Positions 49,223 through 58,535 are shown, counted from the stretch's first letter. The stretch is DNA of 64,000 nucleotides from Paenibacillus sp. FSL R5-0766 (GCF_037971845.1 NZ_CP150227.1:1240001-1304000), one strand, 5' to 3'. Notes: generated from the letters alone by a model not told the origin. Numbers and translations are program-made.

Positions 49223-50707
49223 ATGCATCTGATCTTGAAAACAAGCGGCGCTGACGCGGGGGTTGTATCCCATCTGTTAGCGAAGAATCCGCTGAATATA
49301 TATGACCGCGTAGACAAAGGTGTGCGTGTAAGAATGGTGTACACTGCGGCTACAGAGAACGAAACGGAAGTGCTGATTCATGCCGAGCCTGATCCTGTGG
49401 ATCTGGTCAGAGGAACACCTGATGGATATGACATTACGCAATATATTAACGATCGTGAGTTCGTGACCAGCAGTCTGTTCTGCTCCTACATACGTGCGGC
49501 GCTTGGGACGGCCCTGAATGGTAAGCCGAAGGAAGACTATGTGCAATGGGTAGGGCATGGTTTCGAGTTGGAACTGACCTTTGGCCCGGTGGCGTCCGAT
49601 CTGCCGGATCGGGTTGTGGAGGAATTATTCTCGCCATTAGGATACGCAGTTTCGGTGGAGCGCGGAGAGCTATCGTATTCATTTGATCTGAAAAATAAAA
49701 GTACAGTTCGCCATATCATCCTGCGTGGACGTAACACGGTACAACATGCACTACGTCAGCTCTTTCTGCTGATTCCAGTGCTGGATAATTACAAACATTA
49801 TTTCATCAGTGAAGATGAGATCGATAAAATCAAACGTTATGGTGAAGGGTGGCTTGATGCTCATCCACTGAAAGAACTCATAGTGAAGCGTACGCTACGT
49901 TTTGCCGAACTGATTCGGCAGTATGAGCGTCAAGAGGGTGCTTTGTCTGCGTCTTTTGGACAGGAGAGAGGAATAGGTCACACCTCGGAGGCGGTTATTC
50001 AGGAGGTTAACGTGGAACATCGAGAAGACGGAGAACAAGAGCAACGTGTGTCCGAGTCTGTTAGCGATGGCAGCCAATCAGAACCTCCTGTGAGGTTAAA
50101 CGAGTTGCGTTATCGTGCAATCACAGATGTGGTTGCAGCGTTACCAGTGAAACGGAGCATTGTAGATATGGGAGCAGGGGAAGGCAAGCTATCTGCCCGA
50201 TTGGCGTACATCCCCGGTGTGGAGTCGATTCTGGCCGTTGAACCTTCGGGCCAGTCACGACTTCGGGCCATGGAGCGCTTCGCGAAGCTCGAGGGTCGTT
50301 CTGGAGTGGTGGCTATGCCGGAGCCGATCATCGGTTCATTGTTTTATTTTGACGAGCAGATGCAAAACCAGGACGTTATGATTCTGTGCGAAGTGATTGA
50401 GCATATTGAGGAATATCGTCTGAACGGAATTATGGATACAATCATGAACGAATATCAGCCAGAAGTGCTGCTAGTCACTACGCCGAACAAGGAATATAAC
50501 GAAGTGTATGCAATGGAGCAGGAAAGTTTCCGTCACCATGATCATCGCTTTGAATGGACTCGTGCGGAGCTGGCTTCCCGGTGTGAGGAATGGACGCAGC
50601 ACGGGAACTATGGCTATGAAATTAAGGGTATCGGTGAGCATGTAGAGGGCTATGGACAACCTACCCAACTGGTCATTTTTGAACGGAGAAAGGAGAGTCT
50701 ATCATGA
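49223..50707 (+). CDS. hen1: 3'-terminal RNA ribose 2'-O-methyltransferase Hen1
   Basis: Protein of 494 residues. The N-terminal half (about 1-240) is the bacterial Hen1 N-domain, known to activate RNA ligation by Pnkp. A charged linker (about 240-292) leads to a methyltransferase with SAM site VDMGAGEGKL (314-323) and the manganese-binding set Glu390, Glu393, His394 (CEVIEHIEEY) and His in RHHDHRFEWTR (about 438-441), unique to Hen1. It methylates the 2'-OH of the damaged RNA 3' end before ligation, protecting the repaired tRNA against renewed cleavage at the same site. AAGGAGGAGAAACG precedes the ATG. It overlaps pnkp as ATGA. Confidence 0.96.
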   Translation: MHLILKTSGADAGVVSHLLAKNPLNIYDRVDKGVRVRMVYTAATENETEVLIHAEPDPVDLVRGTPDGYDITQYINDREFVTSSLFCSYIRAALGTALNGKPKEDYVQWVGHGFELELTFGPVASDLPDRVVEELFSPLGYAVSVERGELSYSFDLKNKSTVRHIILRGRNTVQHALRQLFLLIPVLDNYKHYFISEDEIDKIKRYGEGWLDAHPLKELIVKRTLRFAELIRQYERQEGALSASFGQERGIGHTSEAVIQEVNVEHREDGEQEQRVSESVSDGSQSEPPVRLNELRYRAITDVVAALPVKRSIVDMGAGEGKLSARLAYIPGVESILAVEPSGQSRLRAMERFAKLEGRSGVVAMPEPIIGSLFYFDEQMQNQDVMILCEVIEHIEEYRLNGIMDTIMNEYQPEVLLVTTPNKEYNEVYAMEQESFRHHDHRFEWTRAELASRCEEWTQHGNYGYEIKGIGEHVEGYGQPTQLVIFERRKESLS

Positions 50708-53382
50708 GTGGAAAAACGGGTTCTAGCGAAACAGTTGGTGTGGGCAGAGGACAGCAGGATCGGAAAAATGGGATGGAGGAAAGACAACGTGAGATTCGTC
50801 TACCCCATGCAGGCATTGTCGTTCTCGTCGGCCCATCCAACAGTGGCAAAAGTACGCTTCTGGATCGTCTCGTTGCAGAAAGTGTCATTCGCCGCACGGA
50901 AGCCGTCTCATCCGATCAATTCCGCATGATGGTTGGAGATGATGAGTATGTGGATTGGAAACAACGTCCCCGCAGCGAAGCGAATGTGATCTATGCGGAG
51001 TATCAGCAAGTATCGGCCAAAGCATTTGAAGCGATGGAAGCGATGCTCGCAACCCGCTGTCGTCTGAACAAGCTGACCTGGGTCGATGCGACACATCTCT
51101 ATCCCGAGGATCGCGAGCGCCTGATTCAGGTGGCAAGGAAAGCTCATGTGCCTGTAATTGCTGTGGTGCTGGACATCCCGGAAAAAGAACTGCTGGAACG
51201 TGATGCCCAGCGGGAGTATCCGCGTGGACGTCCACGGGTGAAACAACAGGTGCAGCAGTTCAAGCGCACATTGCGCTCGATCCGTGAGGATGGCTTCGAT
51301 GCCAGCTATGTGCTGAAGCAGCCGGATGAGATTACATTTGTCCGCACATCCAATCCGCTGGTGACCGACATGGGTGCAGGTATTGATATCATCGGAGATA
51401 TTCATGGTTGTTACGATGAAATGATGGAATTAATCGTGCGTCTCGGGTATGTGGACGAGGATGGAACTGGTCTGTACCGTCACCCTGAAGGACGCAAATT
51501 GATCTCCGTTGGTGACGTAACGAGCCGTGGGCCAGAATCGTTAAAATGTCTGTTGTTCTGGCAACGACATTGTGCCGCCGAGCTTGCCTACATGATTGAC
51601 AGTAATCACGGCTGGAAGATCGCGCGTTATCTGGATGGTCGAGACGTTACGTTGAGTCATGGTGACGAACGGGTGGAGATGGAACTGCTACAGTTTGAGC
51701 GGGAGCAAGGCCAAGAGACAGCAAAGCGAGTACGTGCAGAGCTAAGGAGCTTTCTGCTTGATGCACCGTCTCATCTGGTCTTTTCCCGCAACGGGGTAAG
51801 ACAAGTGGTTGTTGCACACGCAGGGATTCGAGATCATTTTATCGGAAAACAGTCCAAACGCATTCAGGATTACTGCCGATATGGCGATGTGGAAGGCACG
51901 GATGAGCAGGGGCGGCCTGTGCGCAAGGATTGGTACGTGGATCACAATTCGGGTGAATGCATCGTCTGGGGACATGATCCCCGTCCATATCCTACGATTG
52001 TGAATGATACGGTCAACATTGATCAAGGTGTCGTTTTTGGTGGCATGCTCACTGCTTGGCGAATGCCAGAACGTGAGGCAGTCAGCGTTCCGGCGAAGCA
52101 GGATTATGCGGGAGATCCAGATAGTCCATTAAAGCGCTGGGAACAGCGGCGTTTTGCTCCACCCAACATACGTAAGTTCAAGGAGGGTTTCACGGTTCAG
52201 ACAGCATCCAAACTGGATGTGTCTGTGCACGGTGAGGTGGCGAAGACGGCGATTGATACGTTTTCCCATTATACTGTACCGCTGGAAGAACTGATTTACA
52301 TCCCGCCTACAATGAGTCCTCCGCCAGGTGTATGTTCTGTAGAGGGATATCTGGAGCATCCACAGGATGCGTTCCAATATTATCGCTCACAGGGTGTTAC
52401 CCGTATGGTTGCCGAGAAAAAACACATGGGCAGCCGGGCCATTTTGCTTCTTTTCCGTGATGAGCAAGCTGCGGTGCAGCGAGTGGGTAGGCCGATGTTG
52501 GGGAACATTGTGACCCGGACGGGCCGATCCTTTTTTGACCCTTCGACAGAGCAAGATGTGCTTTCCAGATTACATGCGGACTTGACAGTAGACGGTTATT
52601 TTGAGCGTCATCAGACAGAGTTTGTACTGCTCGATGCGGAGATTGTACCTTGGAATCTAAAGGCGCGTGAGCTGATTGCTTCACAATATGCACATGTGGC
52701 TGAAGCCTCCATGATGGATCGCTCTACGGTACTGGACAAACTGCGCGAAGCTCAAGCAGCAGGTCGTAACGTAGAGGAGTGGTTGCAGGAAACAGTAGGT
52801 AAACTCACTAATTCCCAAACGTTCCGCGATGTATTCCAGAAATACTGCTGGGATGTGGATGATATCGCGGACATTCGGATTGCGCCTTTCCATACACTTG
52901 CACATAGCACGGGAGCATTTTGGGAGCAAACACATGAATGGCATATGGAACAAAACCGTGAGTTCGCCCGGATGTCGACCTTGATGATGGAGACGGAATA
53001 TCGCGTGATCGCAAGTGAGGCAGATGAAACGGATGTCATTCGTTGGTGGGATGAGATTACGGCGGAAGGACATGAGGGGATTGTGATCAAACCCGAAACA
53101 TTCCGCGCCTGGAATAACAACAAAATCATCCAGCCTGCGATAAAAGTACGAGGACGTGCATATTTGCACATCATCTATGGTATGGATTACCTGGCACCTG
53201 AGAATCTGTCCCGACTTCGTAAACGCAAAACGTCCAAAAAAGAACGTCACGCCTTAATGGAGAGTGCTTTGGGCATAGAGGGGATTGAGCGCTTTATACG
53301 CAGAGAGCCATTGGAACGAATTCATGAATGCGTGCTGGCGACGCTTTCGCTAGAATCAGAGCGAGTAGACCCGCGTTTGTAA
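50704..53382 (+). CDS. pnkp: Polynucleotide kinase-phosphatase-ligase Pnkp
   Basis: Protein of 892 residues with three catalytic modules. The 5' kinase has Walker A GPSNSGKST (43-51). The calcineurin-type 2',3'-phosphatase has DIIGDIHGCYDEM, SVGDVTSRGPES and DSNHGWK. The C-terminal adenylyltransferase/ligase has the nucleotidyl lysine in AEKKHMGSRAI (about residue 570) and distal motif GIVIKPE. The length is close to Clostridium thermocellum Pnkp (about 870). It heals both ends of cut RNA and, with Hen1, seals them. Its start overlaps hen1 by four bases, so the two partners are translationally coupled. A terminator ends the operon. Confidence 0.96.
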   Translation: MSGKTGSSETVGVGRGQQDRKNGMEERQREIRLPHAGIVVLVGPSNSGKSTLLDRLVAESVIRRTEAVSSDQFRMMVGDDEYVDWKQRPRSEANVIYAEYQQVSAKAFEAMEAMLATRCRLNKLTWVDATHLYPEDRERLIQVARKAHVPVIAVVLDIPEKELLERDAQREYPRGRPRVKQQVQQFKRTLRSIREDGFDASYVLKQPDEITFVRTSNPLVTDMGAGIDIIGDIHGCYDEMMELIVRLGYVDEDGTGLYRHPEGRKLISVGDVTSRGPESLKCLLFWQRHCAAELAYMIDSNHGWKIARYLDGRDVTLSHGDERVEMELLQFEREQGQETAKRVRAELRSFLLDAPSHLVFSRNGVRQVVVAHAGIRDHFIGKQSKRIQDYCRYGDVEGTDEQGRPVRKDWYVDHNSGECIVWGHDPRPYPTIVNDTVNIDQGVVFGGMLTAWRMPEREAVSVPAKQDYAGDPDSPLKRWEQRRFAPPNIRKFKEGFTVQTASKLDVSVHGEVAKTAIDTFSHYTVPLEELIYIPPTMSPPPGVCSVEGYLEHPQDAFQYYRSQGVTRMVAEKKHMGSRAILLLFRDEQAAVQRVGRPMLGNIVTRTGRSFFDPSTEQDVLSRLHADLTVDGYFERHQTEFVLLDAEIVPWNLKARELIASQYAHVAEASMMDRSTVLDKLREAQAAGRNVEEWLQETVGKLTNSQTFRDVFQKYCWDVDDIADIRIAPFHTLAHSTGAFWEQTHEWHMEQNREFARMSTLMMETEYRVIASEADETDVIRWWDEITAEGHEGIVIKPETFRAWNNNKIIQPAIKVRGRAYLHIIYGMDYLAPENLSRLRKRKTSKKERHALMESALGIEGIERFIRREPLERIHECVLATLSLESERVDPRL

Positions 53383-53411
53383 ATTTTTAAAGAAAAAGAA
53401 TAATAAATGAT

Positions 53412-53451
53412 GAAGCAGGTTCGGAGTTTATCCGGCCCTGCTTCTTTTTTT
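53412..53451 (+). terminator. Terminator of the RNA repair operon
   Basis: GAAGCAGG (53412-53419) pairs with CCTGCTTC (53437-53444), with an inner CGGA/TCCG hairpin, followed by seven T residues. Confidence 0.9.
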
Positions 53452-53525
53452 GTATATGAACTTCGTTAAAGCGAACCCTCATCAGGCCATTTTAATTGGC
53501 ACTGCAACTTTTGACATGATCTGGA

Positions 53526-53918
53526 TCAGTTGGTATGAGCAACGGCGCGAATCTCAATCAGTTGATGAGGGAAGGCCAGACCCGATGTCCCAACCATCGT
53601 AACAGCCGGACGATGCGTACCAATGTACTCTTTATACACAGCAACACATGGCTCAAGATGCTCCTGCGGGTGAACCAAAAAAATCTCCAGTTCAGCAATG
53701 TTCGACTTGGTCACGTTAAATCCTGCGAGCACGCGATCCAAGTTATCCAATGTCTGGCGAACCTGTGCTTCAATATCATCGACACCAATAAAGTCTCCCT
53801 GCATATCATGCGAAAATTGTCCTGCAATGTAGATCGTACCGTTAACACTGTATCCCTGAGCAACGCTGAATGCCTCTTCCCACGGGACACCGTGGTTATA
53901 GATTTGAGCTGTAGACAT
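53526..53918 (-). CDS. RidA/YjgF family protein
   Basis: Protein of 130 residues with the Rid fold. It has WEEAFSVAQGYSVNGTIYIAGQFSHD, QVRQTLDNLDRVLAGFN and PAVTMVGTSGLAFPHQLIEIRAVA; the arginine in EIRA corresponds to the residue that binds the imine carboxylate in RidA. Such trimeric proteins hydrolyse reactive enamines/imines made by PLP enzymes or act in related catabolic steps. AAAGGAG precedes the ATG. It is monocistronic. It could also be one of the non-RidA Rid subgroups, so no symbol is given. Confidence 0.88.
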   Translation of the reverse strand: MSTAQIYNHGVPWEEAFSVAQGYSVNGTIYIAGQFSHDMQGDFIGVDDIEAQVRQTLDNLDRVLAGFNVTKSNIAELEIFLVHPQEHLEPCVAVYKEYIGTHRPAVTMVGTSGLAFPHQLIEIRAVAHTN

Positions 53919-54195
53919 ATATGTTCTTCTCCTTTGAATTTCAAGATAAGGTTAGTATAAACGGAGAAAAACGACTTGGGCAGTACGCACTTTCATGACA
54001 GTGACTATCCATTAGGATAGTGTAAACACGGTGTTTGTGAGCCTAACGACTCATTCCAGAGAATCTTTATATCAGGATATTTAATTTAGGTATAACTAAC
54101 TTAAGTCCTATATCCTTCCACTAGAATCTGGGTAATAATTATAGTAGGCAAGTGATTAATGGAATCTCATAACGTAACGATAGGGGGTAACCTGT

Positions 54196-54447
54196 ATGGC
54201 ATCTGTGATTCTTCTGGTGAAACAGACGGAGGACGATGAGAAGGTTATTTATCGCTTCGGACCGAATGAGCGTAAGATGGGGCTCATTGAGATGAATAAG
54301 ATCAAGGAAAGTGTGAGGGAACTGGAACCTGTCCAGGTGGATGGGGTAAGCCCGAGTTTTTTCTTTAACCGAGCCGCGCAGCGACTGGTACGATGTTTAT
54401 TCAGGGAAGGCGGCAAGTTCCCGGAACGAACGACGTTTGAATCATAG
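54196..54447 (+). CDS. Small protein of unknown function
   Basis: Protein of 83 residues, charged and without membrane segments: VILLVKQTEDDEKVIYRFGPNERKMGLIEMNKI, then FFFNRAAQRLVRCLFREGGKFPERTTFES. GATAGGGGGTAACCTGT supplies a ribosome binding site before the ATG, and a terminator follows, so it is probably real. It is mixed alpha/beta in pattern. I know no function and see no catalytic motif. It stands alone between the RidA-like gene and a convergent transporter gene. Confidence 0.65.
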   Translation: MASVILLVKQTEDDEKVIYRFGPNERKMGLIEMNKIKESVRELEPVQVDGVSPSFFFNRAAQRLVRCLFREGGKFPERTTFES

Positions 54448-54460
54448 TTTCAGCACCGCA

Positions 54461-54503
54461 AAATAAGTCCACAACCTTGCTCATGGGTCATGGACTTATT
54501 TTT
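54461..54503. terminator. Bidirectional terminator
   Basis: AAATAAGTCCA (54461-54471) pairs with TGGACTTATTT (54491-54501), with CATG..CATG-like pairing in the loop. It serves the small protein gene and the convergent AEC transporter gene. Confidence 0.85.
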
Positions 54504-54507
54504 CATT

Positions 54508-55428
54508 TCAGAACGTTTTGGCATAAGAGATCAGTGCCGTTATTGTAATGATGTTAAGCAACGTTGAGATTAGCACCGTCTGGGCTGCAAAATCTGGTTC
54601 GTTATCGTATTCTTCCGCGAGAATGGATGCGTTGACACCCGTCGGCATACCGGAAGCGATAATGAGTGCCTGTGCAGCGATACCTTCCAGCCCAAGCAGT
54701 AGCACGATCGAAATCCCGATAGCCGGGCCAATCAGGAGACGCAAAAATGTGCTAATATACACATCAAGACGGTACAGTTGAATTGGATATTTTACAATCT
54801 GTGCCCCGAGTGTCAACAGTGCCACAGCGACCATACTTTGCTGCGCATAGGTCAGCGGCATGGACAGGAACGTAGGCAAGGGAACCTTCCACATGTGGAA
54901 CAGAATCCCCAGCAAGAGCGCATATGGAACGGGCATTTTAAGAAATCCAATAATCACCGCACGGTAATTACCTTTGAGCTTCGCGCCCTGAATGGACAAC
55001 ACGCCATAGGTGAATGTCAGTAATGCCTGTAAAGACATGACCAGTGCCTGAATGGAAGAGGCGAGTGGATCGCCGCGGAATACCAGTGCATTGATGGGCA
55101 GACCATAGTTGCCTGCGTTATCCAGCATAATACTGTTGTTGAAAGCAGCCTTCATGCCTTTATTCATCCGAAGCGAGCGCGCAAATACAGAACCTACAAT
55201 ATAGAGAATCAATACATATATCGCGTAAAAGAGTGTCACGGTCCCAAGCAGTTCGCCGGACATATCCGAGTGGTACATGCTCATAAAGACGGCTGCGGGG
55301 GTAATACAATAGAAATTGATTTTGGCGAGTGTGTACAAGTCCAGCTTGAACACCTTTTGCATCCAGGACCCGACGGCGATCAAGAGAAAGACGGGCAGGA
55401 CGACTTCAAGCATGATGTCTGCAATCAT
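54508..55428 (-). CDS. AEC family transporter (auxin-efflux-carrier type)
   Basis: About 306 residues with ten hydrophobic helices in two five-helix repeats. It has FNNSIMLDNAGNYGLPINALVF, the family motif in the fourth/fifth helix, and QALIIASGMPTGVNASILAEEYDN near the end. AEC proteins are secondary carriers for organic anions or malonate/malate-like compounds. The ATG at 55428 has AAGGAAG at proper distance; the in-frame ATG at 55449 has none. It is monocistronic and followed by a shared terminator. The substrate is unknown. Confidence 0.9.
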   Translation of the reverse strand: MIADIMLEVVLPVFLLIAVGSWMQKVFKLDLYTLAKINFYCITPAAVFMSMYHSDMSGELLGTVTLFYAIYVLILYIVGSVFARSLRMNKGMKAAFNNSIMLDNAGNYGLPINALVFRGDPLASSIQALVMSLQALLTFTYGVLSIQGAKLKGNYRAVIIGFLKMPVPYALLLGILFHMWKVPLPTFLSMPLTYAQQSMVAVALLTLGAQIVKYPIQLYRLDVYISTFLRLLIGPAIGISIVLLLGLEGIAAQALIIASGMPTGVNASILAEEYDNEPDFAAQTVLISTLLNIITITALISYAKTF

Positions 55429-55549
55429 TAGTTCAGCTTCCTTTTTCATGAAAATTTCAATCCGATTTCGAAAATGCTTTGCTTATTATATCATTTTATA
55501 CACACACGAAAGATGTAATTAGCTAAAAAAGATAAGGGGGCTTCCCATC

Positions 55550-56065
55550 ATGATTCCAGATCATCTGGATGTTGGTTTATCGATATTGTTTATTGGTTTC
55601 AATCCGAGCATTACGTCTGGAGAGACGGGCCATCATTATGCTTACAAAGGAAACCGGTTCTGGCGTATTCTTGAACGTTCGGGATTAACCCCACGTTTAT
55701 ATGATGCACAGGAGGATGGAGAGTTGCTGAAGCTGGGGTACGGATTCACAAATATCGTGGCCCGGCCCACCAGAGGTATGGAAGATATTACGAAGGAAGA
55801 GTATGCAGAAGGACGCCAGATTTTGCGGCAAAAGCTGGAGAAATACCGACCGGACATCGCCTGTTTTGTCGGAAAAGGAGTGTACACCCAGTACAGCAAA
55901 CGTGCCAAAGTGCAATGGGGATTCCAAGACGACCCGGTCGTCAAGGAGATTCAGGAGTTCGTTGCTCCCTCGTCCAGTGGACTCGTGCGCATGTCGATGG
56001 ATGAGATTGTGGCGATCTATTCCCAGCTTGCTGATTTTGTCACGGAGAAGAACAGGGAAGATTAA
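55550..56065 (+). CDS. mug: G/U mismatch-specific DNA glycosylase Mug
   Basis: Protein of 171 residues of the uracil-DNA glycosylase superfamily, Mug/TDG branch. It has ILFIGFNPSITSGETGHHYAYKGNRFWRIL (GFNPS with the catalytic-site Asn) and the DNA-intercalation loop VAPSSSGLVRMS. It removes uracil or ethenocytosine from mismatched DNA. AAGGGGGCTTCCCATC precedes the ATG. A terminator closes the gene. It stands alone, but it is the second nucleic-acid repair locus within 3 kb of pnkp. Confidence 0.92.
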   Translation: MIPDHLDVGLSILFIGFNPSITSGETGHHYAYKGNRFWRILERSGLTPRLYDAQEDGELLKLGYGFTNIVARPTRGMEDITKEEYAEGRQILRQKLEKYRPDIACFVGKGVYTQYSKRAKVQWGFQDDPVVKEIQEFVAPSSSGLVRMSMDEIVAIYSQLADFVTEKNRED

Positions 56066-56096
56066 GAGGCAAGTACGCAGAGTTCACCCAGTCGGC

Positions 56097-56126
56097 TTCG
56101 CCGATAAGGGCGAATTCTTTTTTTTT
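56097..56126 (+). terminator. mug terminator
   Basis: TTCGCC (56097-56102) pairs with GGCGAA (56109-56114) over a six-base loop, followed by a T-rich run to 56126. Confidence 0.85.
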
Positions 56127-56208
56127 GGATAAAGTGAGAGGTTTCGGGAACGGCTTCCGTCTATATAGTACAGAACCATGCATGGAAGCTGTAGAGAAGG
56201 GGGATTAC

Positions 56209-56784
56209 ATGACTCAACAGATACCGGAGGAGGAGCTTATTCAGCGCATTGTTGCAGGGGATAAGCAGTTGTTCTCTGTGCTTGTGGATCGATATAAAAA
56301 TAAAGTCTACGGCATCATGCGCGGAATGGGCGCGAGTCATCCGGATGCACAGGATCTCGCTCAGGATACGTTTATTCGCATCTATCGTTATCTCCCATCG
56401 CGGCGGGAGGGAAGCAGTTTCTCGTCGTGGGTATACACCATTGCGGTGAATCGGATGCGGGATTTTATACGGGAAAAGAAACCCGTCATGTCTCCGGTCG
56501 ATCAGGGGATCGAACCTGTCAGTAATGAAACACCGGAAAAACGTGTGCTGCATAAAGAGATGCAGCGTGAAATATATCGACAGCTAGAACAGTTACCGGA
56601 ATCATATCGCCTGGTGTTATTACTGAAGTACACAAACGAGTTGAGCTATGAAGAGATTGCAGACATTACAGGCATGAGTTCAACCAAAGTGCGTAACGCC
56701 CTTTATCGCGGGAAAAAAACGCTAAGGAAGCAAATGGAACGCAAAGGAGGTTTAGCTACGTATGAAGCCTATTTCAAGGGATGA
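56209..56784 (+). CDS. ECF-type RNA polymerase sigma factor
   Basis: Protein of 191 residues. Region 2 is ELIQRIVAGDKQLFSVLVDRYKNKVYGIMRGMG with DAQDLAQDTFIRIYRYLPSRR, and region 4 is LEQLPESYRLVLLLKYTNELSYEEIADITGMSSTKVRNALYRGKKTL, a DNA-binding helix-turn-helix. The ATG at 56209 follows AGAAGGGGG; a longer frame begins inside the mug terminator. It overlaps the membrane partner gene by 23 bases, the usual sigma/anti-sigma layout. The stimulus is unknown. Confidence 0.93.
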   Translation: MTQQIPEEELIQRIVAGDKQLFSVLVDRYKNKVYGIMRGMGASHPDAQDLAQDTFIRIYRYLPSRREGSSFSSWVYTIAVNRMRDFIREKKPVMSPVDQGIEPVSNETPEKRVLHKEMQREIYRQLEQLPESYRLVLLLKYTNELSYEEIADITGMSSTKVRNALYRGKKTLRKQMERKGGLATYEAYFKG

Positions 56785-58375
56785 AGATCGGTTATGGGAG
56801 GAGCACCTGTACCGTGAGGAGCCGGACGCAGATTTTACGCTTAAGGTCATGCAGAAGCTGGATGGCGTGTCTATGGAAAGTGGAGAAGATCAGTATCCAT
56901 TCGTGAAAAAATCCATGAGAGCGCATTGGATGCGTCGGACTGGAATTGCTGCAGCGGCAGTTGTAATACTTGCCGGAGGGGCCTGGTTTGCTTTTGACCG
57001 AACAGCAGAGCCAGCACAACCCGCGGTAAATGCTGTAGATCGTCTGCCATTGCCTAACATACCTGTGCCTGAAGCATTGAAATATTCCTATTTTGCGGAT
57101 GATTATAAACGTCTTAAACCTCTTGGACTTGTGGTTAATCCGGATATCAATATCAATGACCAGGGCTACACGCTTAAAATTGAAGACGTGCTTGTAGACC
57201 GATCTCATATGGTAATGACCATGCAACAAACAACACCTGATGGATTAGGGGTATCACGGTTTCTGCCTGATTTGGGGAGAATTCATGTTACGGATGAAGA
57301 GGGGCGACAGGTTGCCACTCTTGCAAGAGATGCAAGAACAAAGGGCCCTCTAACTGAACGATTGTTATTCCAGTTTCATGATGAAATTCCGGATCAAGTG
57401 GTCGTGCGGGGTGAACTGCGTAATTTAAATGTGGGCAGATATTATGATTACGAGAAGAAATCCTACGAAGATAGAGATGTTACGGTGGATTGGAGCTTCA
57501 AATTCAAGATCGATATGACCAAAGCCAAATCATTGGCTGTTGAAAATTCTATGGATAACACATATACGACGCCAGAAGGACTAAAGCTTGATATGACACA
57601 GCTTGTACGCACGCCAAACGGAACCCGGCTTGACCTGAATGTGAGTCTGGATGATGAACTTCGTGCCAAAGTTGATGAGAATTGGGCGAGCTATATGAGT
57701 ATCATCTACCATCTTGAGATTCCTGAAACAAATGAATATCGAATTTTCAATGGAATAAGACCAGATGCCCGTCAAGCCAAGTTCCAGCTCCAAGATCAGA
57801 GTGACTTAAGAAATGGTGGGCCGTTGAAGTTGTCAGAGACATGGGACCCTGCGTTGGTAACGGTAGATGCGAAGAACATTCGCTTTGTTCTGGATGGTTA
57901 CACCCTGCCGGTGAAAGAAGAGAAATCAGTGGAAGTTGATCTGGAGAAGAGGCGTAAGGACACGAATTTTTATACTTTTGCAGAATTTGAACAGCTTGGA
58001 GATAAAATATTATTCTATGATTTTGAGTACGAGCCACTGATGGAATCGTATGATCCTCCGAAGATTGATGTAAAGGAAGGGTATTCACTAGTTCTGAAGG
58101 GGAGTGGGACGTTCCGAAATGCTTTCATGGGTGATCGCTGGGTTGCAGTAGATTCGGATGGAAAAGAGTATCCTGTTGAAGTGAACGGTTATCCAGATCA
58201 ACCTAATAATAACGGTGAATACGTTGAAGATGATCTGCAATTAAAAATTCGGGGGTTTAACGAAGAAAAGGGTACAAAATTCACTTTGAAAAGAACCGTA
58301 GTCAATAGAGAGTATCGCGATGTGAATTGGGAAGTGGATCTTCCGTCGTACGATAGCCTGCCTTGGCTGAAATAA
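56762..58375 (+). CDS. Membrane anti-sigma-like protein with large external domain (DUF4179-like)
   Basis: Protein of 537 residues. A cytoplasmic segment of about 57 residues (DEDRLWEEHLYREEPDADFTLKVMQKL) that could bind the sigma factor is followed by one transmembrane helix (IAAAAVVILAGGAWFAF, about 60-77) and about 450 extracytoplasmic residues, beta-rich, with INDQGYTLKIEDVLVDRSHMVMTM, the pattern of DUF4179-type proteins. AAAGGAGG lies before the ATG and the gene overlaps the sigma gene, so the two are co-expressed. It probably holds the sigma factor inactive until an envelope signal is sensed outside. No zinc-binding anti-sigma motif is seen. Confidence 0.82.
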   Translation: MKPISRDEDRLWEEHLYREEPDADFTLKVMQKLDGVSMESGEDQYPFVKKSMRAHWMRRTGIAAAAVVILAGGAWFAFDRTAEPAQPAVNAVDRLPLPNIPVPEALKYSYFADDYKRLKPLGLVVNPDININDQGYTLKIEDVLVDRSHMVMTMQQTTPDGLGVSRFLPDLGRIHVTDEEGRQVATLARDARTKGPLTERLLFQFHDEIPDQVVVRGELRNLNVGRYYDYEKKSYEDRDVTVDWSFKFKIDMTKAKSLAVENSMDNTYTTPEGLKLDMTQLVRTPNGTRLDLNVSLDDELRAKVDENWASYMSIIYHLEIPETNEYRIFNGIRPDARQAKFQLQDQSDLRNGGPLKLSETWDPALVTVDAKNIRFVLDGYTLPVKEEKSVEVDLEKRRKDTNFYTFAEFEQLGDKILFYDFEYEPLMESYDPPKIDVKEGYSLVLKGSGTFRNAFMGDRWVAVDSDGKEYPVEVNGYPDQPNNNGEYVEDDLQLKIRGFNEEKGTKFTLKRTVVNREYRDVNWEVDLPSYDSLPWLK

Positions 58376-58500
58376 CCAGTAGTGCAATTCTCAGACATAA
58401 AGTAAATGAAGCTTCGAATGGATGTATAAGGATGGGTGGATGGATCAGTAGATTTAAGTGTAAATGTACAGGAATATAAGGATATAAGCCTAATATACGA

Positions 58501-58535
58501 AAAGGCCCTGCATAATGGTATGTGGGGCCTCTTTT
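58501..58535 (+). terminator. Terminator after the sigma/anti-sigma pair
   Basis: AGGCCC (58503-58508) pairs with GGGCCT (58525-58530), A residues lie before and TTTT after, so it may act in both directions. Confidence 0.7.
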
